DNA from: Nocardia iowensis
GTDB lineage: Bacteria; Actinomycetota; Actinomycetes; Mycobacteriales; Mycobacteriaceae
Assembly: GCF_019222765.1 (NCBI RefSeq)
Contig: NZ_CP078145.1
Span: 2,418,001 to 2,482,000 of the forward strand
Length of the DNA stretch: 64,000 nucleotides
Reading direction: 5' to 3'
Position numbers and translations under genes: made by a program. Shown one piece after another: positions 28,898-38,010 of this stretch. The notes below the pieces were generated by a model that was not told where the DNA came from, ran no database searches, and worked only from the letters and a program-made list of their open reading frames with translations. Position 1 is the stretch's first letter; each line of letters opens with the position of its first letter.

Positions 28898-29794
28898 ATG
28901 AAGACTACAGTTCTTTCGCTGATTACCGCCGCTCTGGCGACCTTTGCCCTGACGATGACCGCCGCTCCACCGCTCGCTACCGCGCAACCGGAAGCGGAGG
29001 CCGCCGTCGCCGCCCGAATAGATTTGCAGGGGGCGGTGAACGCCCGCGATATCGGCGGATATCGCACCTATGACGGAGCCAGGACGAAGTCGGGCAAGGC
29101 CATTCGGTCCGACTCGCTGGAAAAGCTGACCGAAGCCGATGTGCAGAAGTTGGCAGGCCTGAATGTCAAGACCGTGATCGACATGCGCACACCGGGCGAG
29201 GTGCAGTTCGCCGGTGCGGATAAGCCGATTCCCGGCGCTCAGGCGGTGGCCCGGCCGGTCGACGACACCGGCCTGTTCCAGCGGATGCTGGCCGTGATCC
29301 AGACCCGTGATCCGCAGAAGCAGGAGGAAGCACTCGGCAACGGCAAGGCCGAGCAGATCATGCTGAACATGTACACCACGTTCATCAGCAGCCAGCAGTC
29401 CCGTGCCGCGTTCGGACAGACGATCAAGGATGTCGCCAATACCGACAAGGTCACGCTGTACCACTGCACCGCGGGTAAGGATCGCACCGGTTGGCTGACC
29501 TACGTGCTGCTGCGCGCCGTCGGCGTGCCGGAAGGCACTGCGCGGCAGGACTATCTGCTGTCGAACCAGTATCGCGCCGCCGCGGACGCCGCGCTTCGGC
29601 AGCAGGTGAAGCAAGCCGGTTATATGCAGAACCCGGACCTGTTGATCCCGCTTCAGGAAGTTCGTAACGAATACTTGGACGCCGCAATCCAGAAGATGGA
29701 GCAGGACTATGGCGATTTCGGCAAGTACCTGACCCAGGGTCTCGGTCTGGACGGCGGATCCATCTTGAAGCTGCGCAGGAACCTGGTCACCTAG
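28898..29794 (+). CDS. Secreted PtpB-like tyrosine/lipid phosphatase
   Basis: A 298-residue exported protein with an N-terminal signal peptide (MKTTVLSLITAALATFALTMTAAPPLATAQ). The core resembles the MptpB family: NARDIGGYRTYDG and RSDSLEKLTEADVQKL near the start, VIDMRTPGE, and the P-loop HCTAGKDRTG with nucleophile Cys190 and Arg196. The lysine after the glycine (AGKDR) is characteristic of MptpB-type phosphatases, which act on phosphotyrosine, phosphoserine and phosphoinositides. M. tuberculosis PtpB is a secreted host-directed effector; whether this protein plays a similar role is unknown. The start ATG follows a spaced AGTTCTACTG region with no strong ribosome-binding site. Confidence 0.9.
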   Translation: MKTTVLSLITAALATFALTMTAAPPLATAQPEAEAAVAARIDLQGAVNARDIGGYRTYDGARTKSGKAIRSDSLEKLTEADVQKLAGLNVKTVIDMRTPGEVQFAGADKPIPGAQAVARPVDDTGLFQRMLAVIQTRDPQKQEEALGNGKAEQIMLNMYTTFISSQQSRAAFGQTIKDVANTDKVTLYHCTAGKDRTGWLTYVLLRAVGVPEGTARQDYLLSNQYRAAADAALRQQVKQAGYMQNPDLLIPLQEVRNEYLDAAIQKMEQDYGDFGKYLTQGLGLDGGSILKLRRNLVT

Positions 29795-29807
29795 TCGAGA
29801 AAAGGTG

Positions 29808-29842
29808 TTCGGGCCCATCCGCTTCCGGTGGATGGGCCCGAA
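29808..29842. terminator. Bidirectional hairpin between phosphatase gene and EF-G2 gene
   Basis: TTCGGGCCCATCC (29808-29820) pairs perfectly with GGATGGGCCCGAA (29830-29842) around a 9-base loop in the 56-bp gap between the convergent genes. It should end transcription from both sides. Confidence 0.8.
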
Positions 29843-29850
29843 TGCCGGTG

Positions 29851-32055
29851 CTAGGACTGCTTTTTGGCCTGCTCGCGGATCGTGGCGGCCAGCTGGCCCG
29901 GCATCGGTTCGTGGCGGGTGTAGGAGCGGGTGAAGTCACCGGTGCCGTGCGAGAGGGAGCGCAGATCGATGGCGTAGCGGCTGAGTTCGAGTTCCGGTAC
30001 TTCGGCATGGATCCTGGTGCGGCCGCTGCCGTGCGGTTCGGTGCCGAGCACGCGCCCACGCCGACCGGACAGATCGCTCAGAACCGGACCTACGTAGTCG
30101 TCGGAGACCAGGACCCACACGTCGGCGATCGGCTCCAGCAGGGCGACGCCCGCGCCCGCGGCGGCTTCGCGCAGCGCGAGGGCGCCCGCGGTCTGGAAGG
30201 CGGCGTCGGAGGAGTCGACCGAATGCGCCTTGCCGTCGAAGAGCGTGACCCGCACATCGACCAGCGGATATCCTGCGGCCACGCCGCGGGCCGCCTGTGC
30301 CCGCACACCTTTCTCCACCGACGGAATGAACTGGCGCGGAACGACTCCGCCCACCACCTTGTCCACGAACTCGATACCGGAACCGCCGGGCAGCGGCTCG
30401 ACCTCGATCTCGCAGACGGCGTACTGCCCGTGCCCGCCGGACTGCTTGACATGCCTGCCGCGCCCGGTTGCCTTGCCCGCGAACGTTTCCCGCAGTGCTA
30501 CCCGATGCTCGACGACATCGACCTGCACGCCGAACCTGGTCCGCAACCGTTCCAGCGCGACGTCGCGGTGCGCCTCGCCGAGACACCACAGGACCAGCTG
30601 ATGGGTTTGCGCGTTGTGCTCGAGCCGCACGGCCGGATCCTCGGCCGCCAGCCGGGCCAGGCTCTGCGAGAGTTTGTCCTCGTCGGCCTTGCTGTGTGCG
30701 GTAATCGCGATGGGCAGCAACGGATCCGGCATCTGCCACGGTTCGATGACCAGCGGTTTATCGGTGCCCGACAGGGTGTCGCCGGTTTCCGCGCGACTGA
30801 GCTTGGTCACGTAGACGATGTCGCCCGCGATGGCCTGGCCGAGCGGGCGTTGGCCCTTGCCGAACGGTGCGGAGACCGCGCCGACCCGTTCGTCGACGTC
30901 GTGGCTCTCGTGGCCGCGGTCTTCCAGACCGTGACCGCAGACGTGCACCGTGTCGTCGGCGCGCAGCGTGCCGGAGAAGACGCGGACCAGGGATACCCGG
31001 CCGACGTACGGATCCGAGGAGGTGCGGATCACCTCCGCCGCGAGCACGCCGTCCGGGTCGCAGTCGAGTTGGCGTCGGGTGTTGCCGCCGACGGCGGTGA
31101 CGGCGGAGACGATGTGCTCCGCCGGCGTCGGGAACCCGCCGGTGATCAGGTCGAGCAGTTCGACGGTGCCAAGGCCCTGCTTGGCCCCTTCGGGCGCGGG
31201 CGCGCCGAACAGGACCGGATGGAAGCTACCCCGGGCCACCGCCCGCTCGAGATCGGTGAGGAGGGTGGCGTGGTCGATTTCCTCGCCGCCGAGATAGCGG
31301 TCCATCAGTGTTTCGTCTTCGCTTTCGGCGATGATGCCCTCGATCAGCCGGTTGCGCGCCTCCGCCAGCATGGGCAGCTGCTCGGGCGACGGCTCGGTCT
31401 CCACCCGCTCGCCGGAGGAGTAGTCGACCACGCAGTTCGGTAGCAGCTCGATCAGTCCGGTGACCGGGCGATGGCCGTCCGGGCTCTTCGGGCCGTACAC
31501 CGGAAGATGTAGCGGCAGAATGTTTTCCGACGCACCGCCGCCGAGGACGGTGCGGCAGGTCTCGGTCATCTCGTCGAAGTCCGCTCGCGCGGTGTCCAGG
31601 TGGGTGAGCACGATCGCGCGCGGCATCCCGACCGCCGCGCATTCCTCCCACAACGCACGGGTCGCCCCGCTGACGCTCTCCGCGCCCTCGGCCGCCGAGA
31701 TGACGAACAGTGCCGCGTCGGCGGCACGCAGTCCCGCCCGCAACTCACCGACGAAGTCCGCGTAACCGGGGGTATCCACCAAGTTGATCTTCATCCCGGC
31801 CCAGGCCAGCGGCACCACCGACAGCTGCACCGAACGGTGCTGCCGATGTTCGATCTCGTCGTAGTCCGACAGGGAGGTTCCGTCCTCGACCCGTCCGGCC
31901 CGATTCACCGTCCCCGTGGTCAGCGCCATCGCCTCGACCAGTGTCGTCTTCCCCGACCCGCTGTGCCCGACCAGCACCACATTGCGTATTTGATCCGGCC
32001 GTTCGGCCGTAACTACTCTGCCGTTGCCCCCAGCAGTTCCACTCGACTTGTCCAC
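29851..32055 (-). CDS. fusA2: Elongation factor G-like protein EF-G2
   Basis: A 734-residue translational GTPase-like protein matching the actinobacterial FusA2 (Rv0120c) family. The G1 loop GHSGSGKTTL, DTPGYADFVGELRAGLRAAD (G3) and GGHGQYAVCEIEVEPLPGGSG (domain IV) are clear. The G4 motif, normally NKxD, reads THLD, so guanine recognition may be altered. The M. smegmatis relative is reported not to replace EF-G in translation, and its role is uncertain. The start is a GTG (VDKSSGTAGG) placed shortly before the conserved RNVVLVGHSG. The upstream open frame is unrelated. Confidence 0.9.
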   Translation of the reverse strand: MDKSSGTAGGNGRVVTAERPDQIRNVVLVGHSGSGKTTLVEAMALTTGTVNRAGRVEDGTSLSDYDEIEHRQHRSVQLSVVPLAWAGMKINLVDTPGYADFVGELRAGLRAADAALFVISAAEGAESVSGATRALWEECAAVGMPRAIVLTHLDTARADFDEMTETCRTVLGGGASENILPLHLPVYGPKSPDGHRPVTGLIELLPNCVVDYSSGERVETEPSPEQLPMLAEARNRLIEGIIAESEDETLMDRYLGGEEIDHATLLTDLERAVARGSFHPVLFGAPAPEGAKQGLGTVELLDLITGGFPTPAEHIVSAVTAVGGNTRRQLDCDPDGVLAAEVIRTSSDPYVGRVSLVRVFSGTLRADDTVHVCGHGLEDRGHESHDVDERVGAVSAPFGKGQRPLGQAIAGDIVYVTKLSRAETGDTLSGTDKPLVIEPWQMPDPLLPIAITAHSKADEDKLSQSLARLAAEDPAVRLEHNAQTHQLVLWCLGEAHRDVALERLRTRFGVQVDVVEHRVALRETFAGKATGRGRHVKQSGGHGQYAVCEIEVEPLPGGSGIEFVDKVVGGVVPRQFIPSVEKGVRAQAARGVAAGYPLVDVRVTLFDGKAHSVDSSDAAFQTAGALALREAAAGAGVALLEPIADVWVLVSDDYVGPVLSDLSGRRGRVLGTEPHGSGRTRIHAEVPELELSRYAIDLRSLSHGTGDFTRSYTRHEPMPGQLAATIREQAKKQS

Positions 32056-32491
32056 TGTGCGTCTCGCTTCCCTCGCGCCCCGACACGTGCGGTACTCCGA
32101 GCTTCCCACCGGCGGTCGCCGCGCGTCCACGGATCGCGAGATCCGATGCCGCGGACTGCGCGGTTCGTCGTCGGGCGCGTTCGGCGACCTGGCGGGCGGG
32201 AGCTGCGCCGAAACGACTTGCCGCGGCCTCGCCGGGCTGCGCGAGATGACTGGGTGCTGATAGCCGACGTATGGCCGGTCGGAACATTCCAGCACGCGGA
32301 GCAGCGAGTCGGTGGGGCCGGGCGCATGGAGCACGCCGGGGAAGCGTTCGATGATCTGCGTGTGGCCGGACGGCAGGGCGCTTCCGTCGAGGAGATGTCG
32401 AAACGTGTAGTCCCGCTACGACTTGCGAGGTGGTGCGCCTGGACGGGCGCGGGACTTGACCGGTGGGCGCCTGCGGGACGAGAGTGCGCGG
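32056..32491. other. Divergent intergenic region, EF-G2 / MFS transporter
   Basis: This 436-bp gap separates divergent starts. The open frames in it carry no recognisable domain and look like GC-driven shadows. No clear operator, hairpin or RNA gene was seen. The last 30 bp precede the MFS start, but lack a strong ribosome-binding sequence. Confidence 0.5.
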
Positions 32492-33817
32492 ATGGTTGTC
32501 ACATCCGATGTGTCTCGCGCGACGCTGCGCAAGGTCACCCTTCGACTGGTGCCGTATCTCGGACTGCTGTATTTCGTGAACTATCTGGACCGGGTCAATA
32601 TCAGTTTCGCCGGGCCAAGTGGGATGAAGACCGACCTCGGGCTCACCGAGACGGCGTTCGGGCTGGCATCGGGGATCTTCTTCATCGGATACCTGGTGCT
32701 CGAGGTGCCGAGCAATCTGGCGCTGCACAAGTTCGGGGCGCGGCGGTGGATTGCCCGGATCCTGGCCAGTTGGGGTGTGGTCGCGACCGCGATGGCGTTC
32801 GTGCCCAACGAAACCGTGCTGTACATCCTGCGATTCGCGCTCGGCGTGGCGGAGGCGGGCTTCTTTCCCGGGATCCTGCTGTACCTCACGTATTGGTTCC
32901 CGCAGAACCAGCGGGCGAAAGTGGTGGCGCTGTTCATGGTCGCCATTCCGCTGTCCACCGCGCTCGGCTCGACCGTGTCGAGTCTGATCATCGAATACGG
33001 CGACGGGGTGTTCGGCCTCAGTGGCTGGCGGTTCATGTTCCTCGTCGAGGGCTTGCCCGCGGTCGTGCTCGCGGTGGTGACCTGGTTCTACCTCACCGAC
33101 AGTCCGGCGCAGGCCCGCTGGCTGACCCGCGCCGAACGGCAGTGGCTCAGTACCGAACTCGCCGCCGAGCAGGCTGCGATGGAAAAGGCGGAGCAGTGGA
33201 CTTTGCGTAAAGCCCTCACCGACTCGCGGGTGCTCGGCCTGGCCTTCGTCTACGGCGGGATCGTTTACGGGTTGTATGCGCTGGGGTTCTTCCTGCCGAC
33301 GATCATCAAGGGTTTCGAGCAGCAGTACGACACGCACTATTCGGTGGTGCAGCGCGGCCTGATCAACGCGGTGCCCTACCTCATCGGCGCGGTGGTGATG
33401 GTGTGGTGGAGCAGGCACGGCGACCGCAGCGGGGAACGCCCCTGGCACGTCGCCATCCCCGCCCTGCTCGGCGGCCTCGCCATCCCCGTGGCGCTCTACC
33501 TCGGAAACCCGCTCGCGGCCATGGTCGCGGTCACCGTCTGCGCGGTCGGCGTACTCGCCGCCCTCCCCACCTTCTGGGCCCTGCCGAGCGCCTTCCTCAC
33601 CGGCGCCGCCGCGGCGGGCGGCATCGCCCTGATCAACTCGATCGGCAACCTCAGCGGTTTCGCGGCACCGTATATCACCGGCGGACTGAAGGATTGGACC
33701 GGCACCCAACGCGCGGGCCTGTGGGTCGTCGGCTTCTGCATGGTGGCCTCAGCCGCGGGTGTGTTGGCGTTGTGGAAGCGGGCCGACATTCGCGCACAGA
33801 AGGATTCCTCCAACTGA
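32492..33817 (+). CDS. MFS transporter, anion:cation symporter (ACS) type
   Basis: A 441-residue, 12-helix major facilitator. LYFVNYLDRVNISFAGPSGMKTDLGL and ASGIFFIGYLVLEVPSNLALHKFGARRWIARILASWG are the signature of the ACS family (phthalate, tartrate, glucarate and similar organic anion uptake), including the D-x-x-N/S helix 1 motif and the helix 2-3 loop motif. A central cytoplasmic loop (LTRAERQWLSTELAAEQAAMEKAEQWT) is usual. The substrate is most likely a carboxylate. The neighbouring genes do not identify it. The start ATG encodes MVVTSDVSRATLRK. Confidence 0.9.
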   Translation: MVVTSDVSRATLRKVTLRLVPYLGLLYFVNYLDRVNISFAGPSGMKTDLGLTETAFGLASGIFFIGYLVLEVPSNLALHKFGARRWIARILASWGVVATAMAFVPNETVLYILRFALGVAEAGFFPGILLYLTYWFPQNQRAKVVALFMVAIPLSTALGSTVSSLIIEYGDGVFGLSGWRFMFLVEGLPAVVLAVVTWFYLTDSPAQARWLTRAERQWLSTELAAEQAAMEKAEQWTLRKALTDSRVLGLAFVYGGIVYGLYALGFFLPTIIKGFEQQYDTHYSVVQRGLINAVPYLIGAVVMVWWSRHGDRSGERPWHVAIPALLGGLAIPVALYLGNPLAAMVAVTVCAVGVLAALPTFWALPSAFLTGAAAAGGIALINSIGNLSGFAAPYITGGLKDWTGTQRAGLWVVGFCMVASAAGVLALWKRADIRAQKDSSN

Positions 33818-33832
33818 CCTAGACCCAGGCGA

Positions 33833-35383
33833 TCAGGTGCAGGCGGGGGAGGATTCGCCGCCGAGGAGGAGGCTTTCGCAGACCCAGTTGGTGTCTAGGC
33901 GCCAGGTGTTGTCGTGGGCGGTGAAGGGGATGACCATGGGGCGTTTGCTGTCGGGGGAGCTGACTGTTGTGGTGGCGAGGAGGGTGGTGCCGTCGAAATC
34001 GGTGAGCTTGTCTACTCGGAATGTCATGGAGTATCCGGCGTAGACCTTCGCGAGCTTGGTGATCAGCTCGGGGTCTTTGTCGTCGGCTGCGACGCGCAAG
34101 GTTTTTTGGGTGGGCGCGAGCGTGGTGTCGAAGGCCTGCTGCAGGTGGGTGCTCAGGTCCGCGGGAGCGGGCAGTTGCGGGGACGGAATCGTGGGTGTCG
34201 GCCGGTCGCCGGGTAGCGATTCCGGGTACAGCTGCTCGACGATGGAACCCCAGATGTCGGACGCGGTGATGCGCAGGAGGGTGGGCGGAACCGTGTACTG
34301 GTTGACCGCGACCGCGACGGCGGCCCCGGTGTCCGGGAGGTAACCGACGTGCGTGGTGTACCCGAGCACGCCGCCCGCGTGACCGAGCCACGGGCCGAAG
34401 CGCTGCAGTCCGAGGCCGTAGTCGAAGGGAGCGCCGCCCGCGGTTCCGCTGGTGAATTGCTGTCTGGCCTGCGAGGTTTCGGGCTTCAGCAGGTCACCCT
34501 TGGCGAGCAGGGGCGCGTAGGTGGCGAGGTCGGAGATCGTCGAGACCATCGTGCCCGCGGCGCCGAAGATCGCCGGACTGTTGCGGCTGGTGACATTCGT
34601 GGCGGCGTCGTCGAAGTAGGTGTAGCCCTGGCTTGCGGGCGAAGGGATGGTGGCATCGACGGGGTAGGAGGTTTCCTGAAGCCCGTGTGCTCGCGCGAGC
34701 TCGTCGAGGACCTCGTGCACCGGCTTGCCGATCACCTTCTCCAGCACCAGACCGAGCAGGACGAATTCGGAGTTGGAGTATTCCGTGTTGGTGCGTGGCG
34801 GTTTGGCGTGCTCCGGGTGCGCGGTGATCGCGCGCAGCCGATCGCCGTCGCGCCATTCGCCCGGTGTCTTCGTTACCAGCTGAGCGGCGAAATCGCTGTC
34901 GCCAACCAGATCCCAGACGCCGCCGCGCATGCCGAGCAGATCGCGCAGGGTGATGGTGTCGCCGTTGGGCACGCCGGGCACGTATTTACTCAGCACATCG
35001 TCGAGCGCAAGCTTGCCTTCGTCGGCGGCCCGGAGGATCGCGGTCGCGGTGAATGTTTTGGTGATGCTGCCGATTCGGACGTGATCGTCGACGGTCATCG
35101 GACGTCCGGTCGCTAGATCGGCGACGCCGTACGCCTGGGTGTAGGTGCCGCGGCCGGGGGCGTGCACGGTAACCAGCGCACCCGGAATCAAGCCCGCGTC
35201 CATGTTCTTGCGGACGGTCTCATCGATCTTGCTCTTCGCGTCCGCCGGAAAGGAGACGGCGCAGCTGTCACCGGACCCGCATTCATCAGGAGCGCAGCCG
35301 ACCAGCACGGTGGCGACCACCGCGACGGCGAGCGCACCGGCACCGGCGCGCACGCGCCGAGCGAAGGTGTTACTGCCGAGCAT
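33833..35383 (-). CDS. CubicO-type serine hydrolase lipoprotein (beta-lactamase fold)
   Basis: A 516-residue exported protein. Lipobox LVGC gives Cys30. The beta-lactamase/transpeptidase-like domain shows S-x-x-K as SITK (Ser106, Lys109), Y-x-N as YSN (Tyr202, Asn204) and the third box as HAGG. This is the class C/CubicO group, which includes D-aminopeptidases, esterases and penicillin-binding-protein-related enzymes. Activity on beta-lactams cannot be predicted. A C-terminal region of about 130 residues (LSTHLQQAFDTTLAP onward) forms an extra domain. The start ATG (MLGSNTFARR) gives a proper signal peptide. It converges on the MFS gene with a 15-bp gap. Confidence 0.88.
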   Translation of the reverse strand: MLGSNTFARRVRAGAGALAVAVVATVLVGCAPDECGSGDSCAVSFPADAKSKIDETVRKNMDAGLIPGALVTVHAPGRGTYTQAYGVADLATGRPMTVDDHVRIGSITKTFTATAILRAADEGKLALDDVLSKYVPGVPNGDTITLRDLLGMRGGVWDLVGDSDFAAQLVTKTPGEWRDGDRLRAITAHPEHAKPPRTNTEYSNSEFVLLGLVLEKVIGKPVHEVLDELARAHGLQETSYPVDATIPSPASQGYTYFDDAATNVTSRNSPAIFGAAGTMVSTISDLATYAPLLAKGDLLKPETSQARQQFTSGTAGGAPFDYGLGLQRFGPWLGHAGGVLGYTTHVGYLPDTGAAVAVAVNQYTVPPTLLRITASDIWGSIVEQLYPESLPGDRPTPTIPSPQLPAPADLSTHLQQAFDTTLAPTQKTLRVAADDKDPELITKLAKVYAGYSMTFRVDKLTDFDGTTLLATTTVSSPDSKRPMVIPFTAHDNTWRLDTNWVCESLLLGGESSPACT

Positions 35384-35500
35384 ATTTCGATCCCCGCGTT
35401 CTGCGAATCTGCACATCTGTGTACCGGCGGAGCTACCGGTCGCGTTTACCGACGAAGCGTGGAGAGGGGCGGACCTGTCTGCCACCAGTCCGCGTGGCGT

Positions 35501-35555
35501 CGCACACCGGGACCAGGCGTGCCCGTCAGCGCGGGTGCCGCCTGGTCCGGGTGCG
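35501..35555 (-). terminator. Imperfect hairpin downstream of lipA
   Basis: CGCACACCGGGACCAGGCG (35501-35519) pairs with CGCCTGGTCCGGGTGCG (35539-35555) with two small bulges. It lies just after the lipA stop on the minus strand and before the next minus-strand gene, so it can end the lipoate transcript. No T run. Confidence 0.6.
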
Positions 35556-35562
35556 ACCGTGG

Positions 35563-36579
35563 TCAGCTGCCGAAGCGAGCCAGGACGGCCGAGGCCTCCT
35601 GGGAGGCGGTGCCTTCCTTGGCGAGATGCGCCATGGCGGGGGCGATTTCGCGGCCGTGGAAGGCCATTGCCTGCGTGTACAGGCGGCCCGCGCGGTACGA
35701 GGAGCGGACCAGCGGTCCGGCCATCACTCCGGCGAAGCCGATTTCCTCGGCCATCTTCGAGTGCTCGACGAACTCCTCCGGCTTCACCCAGCGATCGACG
35801 GGATGGTGCCGGGGGGATGGGCGCAGGTACTGGGTGATGGTGAGGATGTCGCAGCCTGCTTCGTGCAGGTCGCGCATGGCCTGGGTGACCTCTTCCGGGG
35901 TCTCACCCATGCCGAGAATCAGGTTGGACTTGGTGACCAGGCCTGCCTCGCGCGCCGCGGTGAGCACGGAGAGGGAGCGCTCGTAGCGGAAGGCGGGGCG
36001 GATGCGCTTGAAGATGCGCGGCACCGTTTCCAGGTTGTGCGCCAGCACTTCCGGGCGCGACGAGAACACCTCGGCCAGCTGGTCGGGGTCGGCGTTGAAG
36101 TCCGGGATGAGCAGCTCGACGCCGGTGTTCGGGTTGAGTTGCTTGATGGCGCGCACGGTTTCGGCGTAGAGCCAGGCGCCGCCGTCGTCCAGATCGTCGC
36201 GGGCGACGCCGGTGATGGTCGAGTAGCGCAGACCCATCGCCTGCACGCTCTCGGCGACCCGGCGCGGCTCGTCCCGATCGAGTGCGGCCGGTTTGCCGGT
36301 GTCGATCTGGCAGAAGTCGCAGCGGCGGGTGCACTGCTCGCCGCCGATCAGGAAGGTGGCCTCACGGTCTTCCCAGCATTCGAAGATGTTGGGACAGCCC
36401 GCCTCCTCACACACCGTGTGCAAGCCCTCGCGTTTGACGAGGCCCTTGAGCTCGGAATACTCCGGGCCCATCTTGGCCTTCGTACGAATCCATTGAGGCT
36501 TGCGCTCGATCGGGGTCTCCGCGTTGCGCGCCTCGATGCGTAGCAGTTTGCGTCCTGCCGGTGCTTGAGCTGAGGTCAC
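35563..36579 (-). CDS. lipA: Lipoyl synthase
   Basis: A 338-residue radical SAM enzyme that inserts two sulfur atoms into octanoyl groups bound to E2 and H proteins. The auxiliary cluster cysteines C-x4-C-x5-C are Cys57, Cys62 and Cys68 ([12 protein letters not shown]). The radical SAM cluster C-x3-C-x2-C is Cys83, Cys87 and Cys90 (CTRRCDFC). [16 protein letters not shown] and the C-terminal RSSYRAG with the serine that ligates the auxiliary cluster are also present. It follows lipB with 78 bp between them, and the two act one after the other. The position matches Rv2218. Confidence 0.98.
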   Translation of the reverse strand: MTSAQAPAGRKLLRIEARNAETPIERKPQWIRTKAKMGPEYSELKGLVKREGLHTVCEEAGCPNIFECWEDREATFLIGGEQCTRRCDFCQIDTGKPAALDRDEPRRVAESVQAMGLRYSTITGVARDDLDDGGAWLYAETVRAIKQLNPNTGVELLIPDFNADPDQLAEVFSSRPEVLAHNLETVPRIFKRIRPAFRYERSLSVLTAAREAGLVTKSNLILGMGETPEEVTQAMRDLHEAGCDILTITQYLRPSPRHHPVDRWVKPEEFVEHSKMAEEIGFAGVMAGPLVRSSYRAGRLYTQAMAFHGREIAPAMAHLAKEGTASQEASAVLARFGS

Positions 36580-36657
36580 TAGATCGACATTACGCCTACC
36601 GGGTTGCGCGCTCGCCGCCCCTCCTGCCGGTGTGACGCGCGCTATACCGGCCCGCCG

Positions 36658-37392
36658 TCACTCGACCGTCTCGGGCCGCGGCAGAGCCGACGGCTGGCGC
36701 ACATCGTGGTCGGTCACCGGGAGCTCACCGTTCAGTGCTCTGGCGATCGCGTCGGCGACGAGCGGCTTCACTTCCGCCACCGTCACCTCGCGACCGAGCT
36801 CGCGCGTCAGCGTGGTCACGCCGGCATCGCGGATGCCGCAGGGCACGATCGCCTGGAAGCCGTCCATGGCGGAATTGCAGTTGAGCGAGATGCCGTGCAG
36901 CGCAACGCCCCGCTGCACCCGCACACCGATCGCGGCGATCTTGCGCTCGGCGAACAGGTCGGTCGCGGGCAGCCAGACACCGGAGCGGCCCTCGATCCGG
37001 CCGCAGCCGAGACCGAGATCGGTGCAGACGGTGATCAGGGCTTCCTCGAGGCGGCGCACGTAGTGGACGACGTCCACCGGCTCGGCGAGCCGCACGATCG
37101 GGTAGCCGACGAGCTGGCCGGGTCCGTGCCAGGTGATCTTGCCGCCGCGGTCCACCTCGACCACCGGGCTGCCATCGATCGGCAGATCCTCGGCCTCGGT
37201 CCGGCGGCCCGCCGTGTAGACCGAGGGGTGCTCGAGCAGCAGCAGGCGATCGGATCCGATGCCTTGGGCCCGCTCGGCGGCGATGGTCCGCTGCCGATCC
37301 CAGGCGCTGTGGTAGTCGATGAGTCCGAGATCCTCGACCACGATCGGGGTCGTATCGAATCGGGCGGACCACGTGGTGCGCGTGTCGTTCAC
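36658..37392 (-). CDS. lipB: Lipoyl(octanoyl) transferase
   Basis: A 244-residue enzyme that moves the octanoyl group from acyl carrier protein to the lipoyl domains of E2 subunits and the glycine cleavage H protein. [33 protein letters not shown] and HGISLNCN are family blocks. The catalytic pair is Lys151 (ERKIAAIGV) and Cys185 (IVPCGIRD), equivalent to Lys142 and Cys176 in M. tuberculosis LipB. The gene precedes lipA on the same strand. The acceptor sucB lies 1.5 kb upstream. Confidence 0.97.
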   Translation of the reverse strand: MNDTRTTWSARFDTTPIVVEDLGLIDYHSAWDRQRTIAAERAQGIGSDRLLLLEHPSVYTAGRRTEAEDLPIDGSPVVEVDRGGKITWHGPGQLVGYPIVRLAEPVDVVHYVRRLEEALITVCTDLGLGCGRIEGRSGVWLPATDLFAERKIAAIGVRVQRGVALHGISLNCNSAMDGFQAIVPCGIRDAGVTTLTRELGREVTVAEVKPLVADAIARALNGELPVTDHDVRQPSALPRPETVE

Positions 37393-37473
37393 GTCCTTGA
37401 CGGTACGCCGGGCGGGTTCTGCTGATCCAGCAGTGTCCTGTGGTGAGTGCCACAGGTTAGCGGGGGCGGCGGG

Positions 37474-38010
37474 CTAGCGCGCGTGCACGGGCAGCATCAG
37501 CTGCATGAGCGTCAGATCCATCCAACGCCCGAACTTGTGGCCGACCTCGGGGAACTCGCCGACGGTCCGGAAGCCGAAGCGCTCGTGCAGCTGGATCGAC
37601 CCGGAGTTACCCGATTCGATGCCCGCGATGATCGCGTGCACGTCGCCGGACCGCCGCGCCCGTTCGATCAGCTCGGTGAGCAGGGCGGTAGCGATGCCGC
37701 GGCGCTGGAAGCGTTCGTCGACGTACACCGAATTCTCCACGGTGAAGCGGTAACCCGCCTTGGGCCGCCACGGACCGTAGCTTGCGTAGCCCGCTACCAC
37801 ACCGTCGATCTCGGCCACCAGGATCGGCAGGCCAGCGGCGGTGCGCTCCTCGAACCAGGCGAGGCGATCGTCGAGGCCGACCTGCTCCAGATCCCAAATC
37901 GCGGTGGAGGTGGCGATATTCGCGTTGTGGATCGCCAGGATGGCGGGCAGGTCGTCGCGGTGCGCGTCCCGGATGAGGGTGTCGGTGCGGGTGTCGAGTT
38001 GGTCGGTCAT
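37474..38010 (-). CDS. GNAT acetyltransferase, phosphinothricin acetyltransferase-like
   Basis: A 178-residue acetyl-CoA-dependent transferase. [32 protein letters not shown] and the block [32 protein letters not shown] (acetyl-CoA pyrophosphate loop RRGIATAL) match the PAT/YncA group that acetylates phosphinothricin, methionine sulfoximine or related amino acids. [18 protein letters not shown] is the second typical block. Methionine sulfoximine is a glutamine synthetase inhibitor, so the presence near glnA genes is suggestive only. Its ATG overlaps the TGA of the TIGR01777 gene, so the two are coupled. Confidence 0.85.
   Translation of the reverse strand: MTDQLDTRTDTLIRDAHRDDLPAILAIHNANIATSTAIWDLEQVGLDDRLAWFEERTAAGLPILVAEIDGVVAGYASYGPWRPKAGYRFTVENSVYVDERFQRRGIATALLTELIERARRSGDVHAIIAGIESGNSGSIQLHERFGFRTVGEFPEVGHKFGRWMDLTLMQLMLPVHAR

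Noticed and set aside
31745..33709. Minus-strand open frame of about 650 codons opposite the MFS transporter
   Set aside because: It lies antisense to a clear transporter and part of EF-G2, is rich in His/Arg/Gly, and reflects codon bias of the opposite strand.
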